Below are positions 39,801 to 52,873 of a stretch of DNA of 64,000 nucleotides, in pieces. Within the stretch, counting starts at the first letter, position 1. Each line of letters begins with the position of its first letter. A program made the translations under genes and the position numbers. This stretch comes from Batillaria attramentaria (Eukaryota > Mollusca > Gastropoda > Batillariidae), in the NCBI GenBank assembly GCA_018292915.2, contig JACVVK020000060.1, forward strand, positions 1,007,501 through 1,071,500. Direction: 5' to 3'. The notes below the pieces were generated by a model. The model did not search any database. It saw nothing but the letters and a program-made list of their open reading frames with translations, and had not been told where the DNA came from.

Positions 39801-40305
39801 TCGTTGACATTTTGTAGGCCATCATGTAGACCTCAGCCGACATGCACTACTCGTGAAAATTTTATCACAACAATTCATTACCATCTTTCGTGCCAGTCAC
39901 TATATATGACACTGTATAACATATAGGCCGATTGCCCTTAAACTCTATTAGCTAAGATATTTTCTCAGTGTCGCGGATCATTTTCCCTTGTCCAAAGGGT
40001 AATGAACGTGCTGCTATTATCACGTGTCCACTGAAAAGCACCTCCTGCTGCACATTGATATTTTTTATGTCCAGGACCGTTTTGTGGTGGCCACAGAGTA
40101 ATGACTGTGCTGCTAAGATCATAGCCGCACAACACATTAATATTGTTCTGGCATTCAACCGGCCAAAGTATGCACTCATGAATGAGTGCAACTGTCTACC
40201 CGTAACACAAACCTTAACTGCGCGGACCTAATTGTATATTTTCATAACTTGATACGGAGTCGTCGTATGCCGTGATCTTTCTGGAATGAGGCTCCAGTGG
40301 GACTC

Positions 40306-40385
<80 letters not shown>

Positions 40386-43300
40386 CGCGCGCGCTCCAGC
40401 TCTTAACTGACCCAAGATAAATTCCTAGACTAATGCCTGGTATGCAGGAGGCAATTAATACAGATGTCTTGTATTGATGTTAGTACAGTTTCCCCTTAGT
40501 CAGTACTTGGGATACTGAGATGGTGTAACTGTAAGACGTGAAAACAAAACTTCTTGCGGCGTTTCGCAATGTCTGGGTGCGCAACCATGCAACCGTATAT
40601 ACGGTCCGACAGCTTCAGTTTCAGTACACCCCTCGAGAAAACGGGAGAGGGATGCCCGGGCAACATGACTTTCCAAAGTGGCGCTGAAGAGATCGTGAGT
40701 CATCTCTCTGTTGGGTCTGTACTAGGAGCAGGAGATATCTGCCTAGTTAATGTACGTATTTGCACCGTAACAACAACTGCAGTTGTTCTGGTCACAAAAT
40801 AATAGTAATTCTCAGTCTAGCCCAAAGAACAGCGAGTCTGTTGAGTTTTCAAAGGCATCGAAGTCGTACTGTCGAGGCACACACTGGAACTGTGCCGGTA
40901 TCCCGTTCCTGTCTATCCGCAATGTACCCTTCTGTGAACCCTCTAGTACGGCGGCGGGGAGCCGGGGTGGTCGAATGGTAGAGTGTTGGACTTCTAATGC
41001 TCTGGTCGTGAGTTCGATCCCCGCTGGGGCCAAATATTTGTGCTGGCTTTTTCATCGTTGCCCCGTCTTTGATATCACCCTATGTGGTGGAAAAGGACGT
41101 TAAACCCCCAAACACCCAACACCCACCCCTCTAGTACGGCGTCTACTCGTACAGCGTCTCGGAAAACCATGGAAGGGTCTTCGTCGAAGTTGTTGAAGGG
41201 CAAAAGGGCAAAGGTCATGTCCTTGGCTGCCGTGGCAACGTTCGGCAGATCCTCGCCGTGCGGAATGTGGTACACGCCAAGCGTTAACCAGGCAACCAGG
41301 TCCTCATCGACAATATTTGTCTATTTTTTTTTTATTTGCATTCGCGTAATATTATTTTACTTTAAGTTTCATATTAAGTTTATCTAATTTCTGTACCTGT
41401 ACCTCAAAACAGGAATTAATGAAAATGTCCGACATTTTCTGAGTGCGTTTAAATTTGAGGCAAAAAGGTACACTTAAAATAGTATTTTAGGGATGCTGGA
41501 CCATTTCTTTAAAACATGATGTGCGTCTGCACATGATCTGTCAAGCGTAGCAGCTGCAGCAGCGTAATATGTCAGCCCGGTCCCCATCAGTAAGAGAATT
41601 GGCGTCTATATGGAAAAAGGAAGATTTGATAACCGAGAGCCGCTACAGGCAAATCTGTTGTCATTACGTTGGACCACCGCAGGGTGTTTGGCCTAACATA
41701 TCCAGTAGTCAAACTTGAAATGTGTGCACAATACCTGCTGCAGCGGCGTCATTTTTAATCTTTGCTGTGTATAGTCAATTTTTGTACCCAACCACAATAT
41801 GGATTCCCCTCATTACCCCTCACAGCCAAAGGGACATAGTGGATGGGCTAGTAACACGTAAGTGCCAAGCCTCTCCTCTAAAAGTTGGTAAATAACAAAA
41901 TACGCTGTGTACATTGTGGCCGTCATATCAGGCTACTTGGTAACCTACCCCCGTAGTGGTTAATGCTCTGTTTAATTAGAAAAAGGTATTTTAAGTCACC
42001 TATTTCAAGCAGTGAAGAGTTCATGAATTTTGATGTGGGATGCACGTTTTCCTTCTTCTGGGATCACTCTACTTTTCCCAGTATGTAAAACAATGACAAG
42101 TTAAAACTGGTTGCTGCTAGCAGCAAAATATAAACCTACCCCCCACGCAGCATGTAATGAAGGAAATGGAAAAAATGGGTAAAAATAATGACCGCTGTAA
42201 AGAAGACGTGCTTGTTTAGATTCACGGATCTTTCTTCATACGACTAGTCATTGTCTTTTCCACCAAGACAAATGTATAAAAAGAAATTGAATCAAGTGTA
42301 GCAATTATGGCAGGCTCTTTGGTAAGCACCGCTTTCAGCCCATATAGGGAACTGATATCTTCAATTAACGGTCATCTATAAGCAATGAATCTCTCATACA
42401 AGTTCCGGAAGATAATTCTGAAACACCGAGTATGTGGCCGAATATTTGCATCATATTATACTTGTTTTTGCGGATACACCTTATCACAGCAACCAATCAA
42501 GTGTCCCTACTCCCATCATTACGCATACTCAGCCATTATTAAACAGGTTGCACTTTCGATGGCTGTGACAAAAGTACAATAGAGATTTCAATGAACTTTT
42601 GATATGACACAACTGGGATACTATTCTTAAGTGTGCACGGCTCTTTGAGAAAAACCGTTCACTACTCACAACGCAGCAACTACTTTAATAAGTACACCCC
42701 CAAAATATCGCTACCGAAAAAAGTGCTCACTTGGATATCATATTCCATACTTACCTGCACATGCGGTGACAAGGGAACTTCACAACACCAAAGAAGCGTT
42801 TCCTGGCTAAATTGTTCAATGTTCGTAAATGTTTTCCGCGATACATGTCACCTGCAGTGACCTGCTAAGTGCACAAGCATCAAATACAGTCGGTTTACAG
42901 GGCCCTTTATCTCAACGGCCAAACTGATGGCCGCAATTATCCAGGAAGCATCATTTTGAGTGGTATGAAATTTCTGTATGTCAGCAATGCATGTCTTGTC
43001 TAACAATAACAGTTTTTAGACTGGAATTCTGCGCATTTCTGTACCCGCAAACACGCATACTTTGTGCACACCCTCAAAAGCCCACTTATAGGGCTCATAT
43101 AGTGAAAATGGCAAGATAAACGGTCACTTTTATAAAACTTTGCCCCAGCCTATTTTGGTAAAGTTTTTTTGTAAGTATTAGAATACCATCTAGAATAAGA
43201 ATCAGCAGGTTTTAGCTTTGAAGCAATTTGTTTAAGCAGCTGAGCCAATTTGACTGGACCATATGGGATGGGAAAGATTTCGCTGCGCGCAGGAACAAGT

Positions 43301-44470
43301 TTCAGTGATAAAAATCAAGGCTGTGACGTTTCAACAGACAATACATACTGTCATGCAGAGTGACGTAACGAAATCTGCGTCATAGACTTCCTAAACTCGT
43401 TGTTTAACTACAAAATGACAGTAGCCTGTACCAAACAAGCACTGCTGGCTCAACTTCCGGACAGTTTTAACCAACACTTATCAACTAGAAAGGCAGAAGC
43501 ATCCATGGCTCCCTTGTGACAAAGGTCAAGGTCATTCACGAGAGTATGTTTGTAAAGCTCTTATCACTATCCATTATCATGCCAAGTAAAGTGTCTCTGG
43601 CGCTCTGAGTACCTGGCAATATTACAATTTTCCCCAAAACAGTTTACATGGCCTTGACCTTGGGTGAAGGTCATTCAAATGAGATTTCATCAATGTCTAT
43701 CATTATGCCAAGTTTGACGCCTGTAGTATTTGTAGTTCCTCCGAAAACACTAATATAAAAATTCACGTCAGCTTCAATGACCTTGACCTTTAGTCGAGCT
43801 CATTCAGAAAGGTAGGTCTTATTGCTGTCTACCATCATGCTTTGTTTGGTGCCTCTACAGTTTGTCATTTCGGAGAAAATGCCAAGGTTAAAGTTTTCCC
43901 GAAACAGCTTCCATGGCCTTGACCTTGACCTAGAAGTCATTGAAAACAGGTATGCCTGTTAATGTGCTGCCAATGTTTATCATCGTGCACAGTTTGATGC
44001 TTCTGGTTCTTTTAGATTCTGAGAAAATGCAAATGTAAAATTTCCAAACAGACTGCTTTAATGACCTTGACCTTGAGTCAAGGTCATTTAAAATGGTATT
44101 TGTGCATAGGTCTTATCACTGTCTATCAGCACACCTCTGCTGCTTGTTGTTTCTGAGAAAATGCCAATGTTAAGGTTTCACAAAAACAGCTTGTCTGGCC
44201 TTGACCTTGACACAAGGCCATTAAATATATGTATATCTGTAAAGAATTTGTCATTGTCCGTCATCATGCAAAGTCTAAAACCTCTGGTATTCGCAGATTC
44301 CGAGAAAATGCCAATGTACAAGTTTCAAACAGCTTTAGTGACCTTGACCTCGAGTCAAGGTCATTCAAAATTATATGCTTTGAAGGGTCTTACGAATGTC
44401 TATCAGTAGGCCAAGTTTGGTGCCTCTGCTGTTTGTAGATTCTTAGAAAATTACAATGTTAAAGTTTTTT

Positions 44471-44532
<62 letters not shown>

Positions 44533-46059
44533 GCATACGACGGAGTGTTATTACATGGACTCCCATTGTTACACAAGGGAGCAAAAAACCGTTCTCAAAA
44601 AGTTCAATCGAAGCTGGCGTCTCACCGATTACATGTATGCTTTTGAGTTTTGACTGACTTGACTGACCGTGGCAAGCCGGACGCCAATACCGTTCAAGAA
44701 TCAAGACGACTGCAGACTTTACCTAACAAACACTGCGTACTGAAATCAAAAGCAGTTACAACGCGTTAAAAACCAAAACCTGTGACATGAAGCAGAATCG
44801 AATCGAGTAGCTGCAGTCGTCTGCTATCGGTGCGGAGAATGGCAGCGAATTCGTTATCGAGATCTCCGATTGAACAGAAGCTTCTTGAATCGTTTGAATC
44901 AAGCACGCAGTTATAAACTGTAGCTGTTGGTGGAAGGACACTTTAATTGGTGTACATGTACAAAAAAATGTTAGAATACACACTCACAAAGCTTCATATT
45001 TCGTGAAGACTCCTGCTGGAACAGTGGTTGTGCAAAACGTGAACAGACTGAGCTATGCTTGATCGGTTTCGATTTCATCTCGCAAATTATATTTCCTGGA
45101 AAGCGTTAGCATGTTTGTTTGTGTCTTCAGTCGAAGTTTAGAACTTGTGTTTTTGTTTGGATTTGAGTTCATGAGTGAATTGAAACCGTCTTGCTAGCAT
45201 AAAAAGGCGCACTTTATTCTGTCGGCGTTGTTGGCAAACTCGTTCGTCTGCTATGTGCAACCGCTTTCGACTGTTAGTTTTTAGTAGGAAAAACGTTCAA
45301 AATATACCATAAATTGGCCCAAAGAAAACAATGATAAAGCATTTACACCCCATGAAACTGTTGTATACCGACTCGTATTTACCTAAAGCTCAGGGCTGAT
45401 TTGCGTCTTGGATCAAAATACTTGTCGGTATACAACAGCTTTATGGGCAAGAACTGCTAATTACACGCTTCTCAGTCTGGTATGGGAAAAAAAATATAAT
45501 GCCACGATAACTTTCAGATCAATACCACCCAAAAATCTTTAAAGCAGGACTGACACAAAGATGAATTCTCTTGCATTTTTCTTCCATCTGCCCCCCCCCC
45601 CCCCTCCAAAAAAAAAAAAGAAGGAAAAAAAAAAAAAGTCAAACATAAGGTCGCTAACATCTTAATTTCGTGTTTCTGTGAAATTGATGGACCAAAAAGA
45701 CGTTAGCATTACGCAAGAAGATGTGTTTATTAGATAAGCTGTCACAAACAGTTCAGCTTGAAAATCCGGCCGATACCTAGCTGAAGTCGGTTTCAAAGCT
45801 GCGGCTCATTTAAAAATAATCGTTTGAATTTCATGCAGCCAGAAGTACGCAAGCACAGACACACGCAACTTTCCTCTTCCGATTAAAGGTCAGAGATAAC
45901 AAACAATACGCTTTCAACTCGGATTACACTCTGCTCGTGTCTGATGTTAATCACGAATCTTCCTCACAGGAAATTTCTGTGGGGTCATTTTGCACAAATT
46001 TGAGTCTGATGTTAATCACGGATCCTCCTCACAGGAAACTTCTGTGGGGAGTCATTTTG

Positions 46060-46130
<71 letters not shown>

Positions 46131-47803
46131 GCACGCAAACACTTCACATCGTCACGCATTTTTTTCAGAAATACTGAAAACAAAAAAAAAGACTTCCGCA
46201 ATTTTTCAACGACATACGCAACTTTGCTGTGTGAATTTACCCTATAAAGACTTCAGCAATTTTCCTGCGATCGACTTACGCAATTTTTCCATTGTAAATT
46301 CTTTCATTTAGACTTACGCACTAAACATGCGCAGTTTTCTCGTGTAAAAATGTTGTGTATCAGTTCCGCAAATTTTCAAACCCATTTCCGTGCTTCAGAC
46401 ATAGAAACGGACCTCACCAATCGATCCGCGACCCCAAAATTAGGTCAGTAGGATATAAATCTCAAAATCGTCCAAAATTGACTTCCGCAATTTTTCAATG
46501 TGAACGACGACATGTAAAGAAAGCCGTGAGCGCTACCTAGATCTGGCAGATGTGTGCTTTGTATGCCATTGGACAAGTCTGGCTTGCCCTACATTGACTA
46601 AAAGCCACAGTGGAGGGGAAGGGGTGGGGGTGGGGTGGAAGGGGGGGGGGGGCTACCATCCTACCGCTGAATCACCTAACAGATCTAAGGGTATCTCACC
46701 ATTCACAAGACCCCGCCCCCCTCCCTCCCCTTACCACCGGGAGGAAAATGGTCGGTACAACCTGGGCCATTATTATGAATAGCCGATTTTAGCCGCACAC
46801 GACCACCTATAGTTGTGAAGGGGCTTTGCAGCGAAGGGGCTGGTTGGCTGATCTGGTCATGCAAACACTAAGTCATGGTCATATTCATACAGGACAATCA
46901 CCCGCGTTCAAAGAAAGCCGAATTTCTCTAACAATACAAGCCACAAAGTTACGAAAACTACACGGTCTCCACGTCCATGGAGCATCACCTGTGACGCGCT
47001 ATTCTCAAATCTGTGCGTCAATATAAGAGTTTCGTGCGTACAAATACGCACACCTGTGCGTAATCGGGAACACTGTTTTTACATAATATATAACGTCAGA
47101 CTTGCATGTATAACTTGGCGCAGATCCAGACAGTTGGAGCACGTGCAGTTCTCTTTACTCCTGTTGACGCAGACGTTGTTGTAACAGCACGGGGTGTCCC
47201 CGTCCTTGTCGCACAGAGCACGCCACCACGATGTGGCCCCGGGGAAAGTCACTGTCCTGCACTGCTTGTCCTCGCGCTGCAGCCCACGTGGCATTTTGAC
47301 GCCTTCCCGGAACTGCCAACAAGGGAACAGAACGGAAATTGAGAAAATGGCGTACATAGTAATGGTTGGAAAATCAAATCGGCTTTGAAAATCTTGTTTC
47401 AGCAGTCACAATTGGACTACCAGAACACTGCGCCAGTCCTTGCTGTACATTTATTGTATTTTTTTTCCACGTGTGATAGTATGGCTGTGTCTGCGCGTTG
47501 AGGGTGATTTGTGTTTGATAGTGTTTGAAAGTGTTTACTAGTATTTATCTGTTTGTATTATTCCCCCCCCCACCCCCCCAAAACAAACAAACATCAACAA
47601 CAAACAAACAAACATCAACAACAAACAAACAAACAAAAAACAAACAAGCACACAACAAAACACGCACACAAAAACAACAACAACAACAAAAAAACACAAA
47701 ACACCCCCACCTGAAAAAAACAAAACAAAACAAATAAAAGAAGACAAAACAACAACAAAAAAACCCACCCAAAACAACAACAAAATGAAAACAACACAAC
47801 AAT

Positions 47804-47843
<40 letters not shown>

Positions 47844-48651
47844 ACAACAACAACAACAACAACCATAACAACAACAACAACAGCCCTTCCACACATACAG
47901 GCACGAACAAGTTAGCCAACAGAGTTGGCCAGCACATAAAAAAGCGATCGAGACAGTTAGTCAACAAAAGGCCAAGCAGTCATAAATGATAGATGCGGTG
48001 CTGCGAGTAAAATCAATAAAATCAAGGTACGTGAAGCCACAGCTTCACTGTTCCATGGCACAGGCACGTGCAAATGGAACCTTGACATTGACTGAGTGAG
48101 CGGGTTTTGGTCATTGAGAGAGGTCAAGTTCGAGTGCCATTCGGGGCACAGAATTTTTCCTTCTCGTACGTGGCGCCGTTCATTCGGGCCGATCGTCGAG
48201 GGTTCTCTCCGGGTACACCCACTTCCTCCCTCCAGAATTAATGCAATACAAAATTCCGAAACGTAAATAGCCGAGCTGATCTTTCGCACCACGTGATTGT
48301 AATATGTCCAATGTGGGAGATAATGCGTGTGATTAAGGTGAGCGTGCGTTTTGCGTTTCGCCGGTACTTGGCCAAAAGAAGGCTAAACGCAAAGCGAACA
48401 GCGAGGCCCTGGCGACAGCGTTGTGGTCGCGCATTGTGATTGACAAGAACAGCCTCGGGCCTCGTCCTGATCCCGGCTGGGGCCAAATATTTATGCTGGC
48501 TTTTTCATCGTTGCCCCGTCCTATGCGGTGGAAAGGACGTTAAACCCCAAACACACACCCACCCACCCTCGGGCCTCGTCCATAGGGTCATTACACGTCA
48601 GTGTATCGCACGCAAAGTTCTGTACTTCTCATTAACTTTCTGCCTGCCTGC

Positions 48652-48690
<39 letters not shown>

Positions 48691-48700
48691 TGTGTGTGTC

Positions 48701-48733
<33 letters not shown>

Positions 48734-49659
48734 GCCTCTCTGTGTCTGTCCGTCTTTCTCTCTCTCTCTGTGTCTCTGTCTGTCTCTCTCTGTGTCTTTG
48801 TCTCTGTACGGGCATGGGGATGAAGGAACTCTGCCAATCGCTTGATCTGAAATTGTTGATCTTTCGATGCGTTTTATCCACATCCACGATACATCGTGTC
48901 TGGACAGAAGTAAAGCACCTCAGTCAGAGATGCCGCGAGAAGCCCTTCGATTGCTGACGTCAGCTTTCAAATCAAAGTACTGCTGGTACATGGTACGGAC
49001 GTGGACGTGATATATATATATATATATTTTTTTTTCCTCCCAATTCCCTGTCCTCGATTAAGTGAAAATACACCACACTCGTTTGTTACCCCCCCCCCCC
49101 CCCCCCCAAAAAAAAAAAAAAAAAAAGCTCGTTAAACCTGGTAGTTTTTCGTGTGGTGTATTTTCCCTAATCGGGCACATCTCATTGTGAAAACTCTACG
49201 TATCTGCCATATCGGTGAATACTGTCCTCGTACAATAATCGCATGTCAGGGTCAAGGCACAGCTGCGGCAAGGCTTATTTTACAGTGTTTGTCCAAATAA
49301 CTGCACGCGCACAAACTTGACACCTGTTCGTGGATTACCAGCCTGGCTGGTGGACAAAACACATAGGTTCGGGGTCAATTTGTTCTTTTGTTTTGTTTGT
49401 TTGTTGTTGAATCGGCTCTGTCCCCGACCGACACTGAAAACGTGTGCTTACCTTTCCACATAATCGACAATTCTTCTCTGCACTACAAGACCCGCCATTT
49501 AAAAAAAAAAAAAAAAAAAATTCACCGGACTGTTTTGTGAGTGGTAGTGTCAGGTTCAAGCATACTGAAAGGACGGTACAGGTTGACGCACGAGGAAAAA
49601 GAAAAAAAAAAGTAAAGAAAAATAAGTTTAAAAAAAAGTCGCGGAGTGTAGAATCAAAT

Positions 49660-49729
<70 letters not shown>

Positions 49730-50911
49730 GAAAGACACACGGAGACAGACACACGGAGACAGACAGACAGACAGACAGACACACACACACACACACACGG
49801 AGACAGACACACGGAGACAGACACAGACACAGACACACACCAATAATAATTAAACTCAAAAAGAGAGGAACAAAACAGCAGGCGAACAGTCGACATGCAA
49901 TTAATCAGACAAAATTACTGAAATGTAATATAACATTGTTAAAGTAAAAAAACAACCAAAAAAAAAAACAAGTGTTATAACATTTATGACTTCACGCTTT
50001 ACTGTGACATGAAGTATTTGAATAACCTCTCTTTAAAAACAGTGATAGAGGATGCGGCTTTAACATGAACCGGGAGGCTGTTCCATAATGTAGGTCCTAA
50101 GAATGACAAAATTTAAAAATATCAATGCCTAGTCCACGTGAGACCTAATGTGCGCATTTTAAAACATTTTGCCACTGTCTAGATCTGGTAGATATTTCAG
50201 TTTGGAGAGAACGAACAGTTGCCGCGACATAGTTTTAGATAAGGCATTGGTGTGGGCTTTCCACTGGAGCTGTTGGTCTAACGTGATGACAAGAAGACGG
50301 TGTTCAGTTACTTGCTGAATGGGCGTATCATTGAGTAGTAAATTAAGAGAGATGGGACTAAGCTGATGTTTTTGTCGGGTGGTGACTACCATACAACTTG
50401 TTTTGGTGGGGTGAATTACCATTGAGTTGACATTGCAACAGTAGGGCACACCGTTAATGGCTTCTTTGCCTTTTTATTTTTTTTTTACAACAGCTGCATC
50501 TGTATCACCCTTTAACATGTCGATAAGACGTATTGCAGCTGTTGTAAGACGTATGGAGATAACGAGGTGGAAGGACGGTGTTATCTGGTGGTATGTACGC
50601 AACAGGCCCGGCATAGTGAGGCTCAGTCGGTATAGTTCGCCCGTTGGGGGGTGGGGGGGGGGGAATGTATACCTGTCAATTCTGTCGTTATTTCGCATAA
50701 AGTAAAGTCGTAGAACGAAGTCAGCGGCCACGTGACTTCACCTCGCCAGACCCCGGAGTACATTTGCACCCCCTCCCGCGTTGCGGGGATACAGCTGTTC
50801 CTGTTAGTGGACGACTGGAGTTTATTTGCCCCTCCTGAGCATGACTGGGAAACATTTGCACCCCCTTACGGGCGAACTATACCATCTGAGCCATAGTGAG
50901 GGCGCTCGCTT

Positions 50912-50951
<40 letters not shown>

Positions 50952-52788
50952 ACGCGGCTGAAAATTCTTTTGTTTTTGTTTCTTTGTTTTGTTGAATCGG
51001 CTCTGTCTCCGATAAAAGAAGTGTGCCTGCCTTTCCACAGAATAGACAATTCTTCTCTGCACTACAAGCCCCGCCATTCTAAAAATATTTCAAAACAAAC
51101 CACCGGGCTGTTTTGTCAGTGGTAGTGTCAGATTCAAGCATACTGAAAGGACGGTACAGGTTGGCGCACGAGGAAAGAACACACACACAAAAAAAGAATG
51201 TAGAATCAAGTCAAGTCAAAGTTTATTTCAAAACCCCGTTGGGGGTACATAAAACAAGAAATTAACATATAAATGAAGCTCACCACACCGGCCAACATGC
51301 ATCATGGTCACTCGCACACACGTTTTGCAGGACTCGTGCAAACATACATACTACGTACAAATATACAAATGTACATAATGGAATGGAATGGGATGGGATG
51401 GGGTGTGCCTAATACACATACCTACATGTATACCACATACATGCATACATACACACATACAACGTAGATTTATCAGACGTGTTTAGTTACCTCGGTTATG
51501 AATTTTACAAGTTTGTTTAACTGTGATATATTTTTTGTACTCATTAGGTCTTTAAATTTCAGAACATTCGGCCCTTTCCAAAAATACTCAGGGATATATT
51601 TTTTTTCCTATTGGCACAAAAATATGGACAGACCCGAATGTAATGAAATTCGTCTCCTATGTCATTTGAATTGCACTTTTTACAGACACGTTCATTCCTA
51701 GGTATTTGTAAAAGTCTCCCACTTTGTATAGGCAGTCTGTGGTTGAGTGTCCTGAAACGAATTAACTTCTGAGTCAGCGTTATTGGCAACTTACTAATAA
51801 AGTCTTCACATACGAAATGCTCCTTGAAAAGTTTATAGTTATAGCATGTGCCTTTTGCCTCTAATTATGTGTACCATGTCTGTATGAACTGGTCCTGTAA
51901 ACAACGCTTAATTTTCTGTTTAAACCATTGGCTAGTAAATTGAATATTTTCCTGAGTAATCCACATACCACTAAGACCTACTTCGTTTAATACCGTCTTG
52001 ACCGAGACCAGAAACCCGGATTTGAAAACATCTTCTTTATACAAGTTCAACAAGAAAAAGTACACCATACTTGAAAACTTGCTTCTGGATTCCGGCTGTA
52101 CCAGTTTAACCCAAAAATTCAACATATTACATTTAGCCGTTATTGTAAGTGGAAATTCACAAAGGTCGCCATAGATCATACATGTGGGCAAGTTTCAGTA
52201 GAAGCTTAAAATAACGCAATTGTAACTTTTCAGCTACTGCCGTCATCTGATAACCCCACACCTCGCTACCGTACAATAAAATGGGAGCTATCATTTTGTT
52301 GAACAATTCAATTTGTATGTCAAGTGGTAAAAACAACTTCTTGCTTTTTCTCAGCAAACCAAACATAGCCCTGGACTTCTTCAACTCCCCATCCGACGAA
52401 GGAGAGATCGGGGACAGCACAATACAGCTGCGTTTACCAGCCAGGTGTGACACGGGTGTGTCACGGCCGAGAGACTACACACACACACACACACACACAA
52501 ATGGGGTCACAGTGTACAATGTCGGTGTATCGCCCGGGCCAGTGAGCTAACGACGATGCCCGCAGGAACAGGGCGAGGTATACAAAAAGCACACCAAATC
52601 AGTCCTCGAAACTTATACCGGTGTAATCCTTGCAACCTCAGGAATATGCTCCACACAATTAGTGGTCTCGTAAGTCTGTATCTTTCAAATTATAGACCAA
52701 TTACCGCAGAGCAATCACAGGCGTAACACTCTTCGCGGTGAGCAGTTCTCAAGGATCAAAAGACAGACAGACAGACGGACAAAGACAC

Positions 52789-52873
<85 letters not shown>

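Larger units (their letters stand above)
39758..41321 (-). mobile_element. Insert carrying a copper amine oxidase fragment (candidate retrocopy)
   Basis: On the minus strand the insert starts within the amine oxidase coding sequence, continues into about 1 kb of non-coding sequence and ends at a run of nine A with AGTAAA about 25 nt before it. That is what a 5'-truncated reverse-transcribed mRNA would look like. Both junctions are A-rich, so the target duplication is unclear. It contains a (TG)n(CG)n tract (40308-40395). Confidence 0.55.
38497..41660. mobile_element. Long inverted-repeat element, nested insertion in its right arm
   Basis: Left arm 38497-39142 is the imperfect reverse complement of two separated pieces: 39455-39757 (matching the inner half) and 41322-41660 (matching the outer half). 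Removing 39758-41321 restores a continuous right arm and gives an element of about 1.6 kb with arms of about 640 bp. The outer ends are GGATTTACCTGTAGC and GCTACAGGCAAATC. The spacer (39143-39454) has GACCTTGACCTTTACTAGAG. No transposase is seen. Confidence 0.75.

Noticed and set aside
39952..40191. Minus-strand frame of 79 aa ([13 protein letters not shown]...)
   Set aside because: It lies in the presumed untranslated part of the amine oxidase insert, has no recognisable motif, and is of a length expected by chance.
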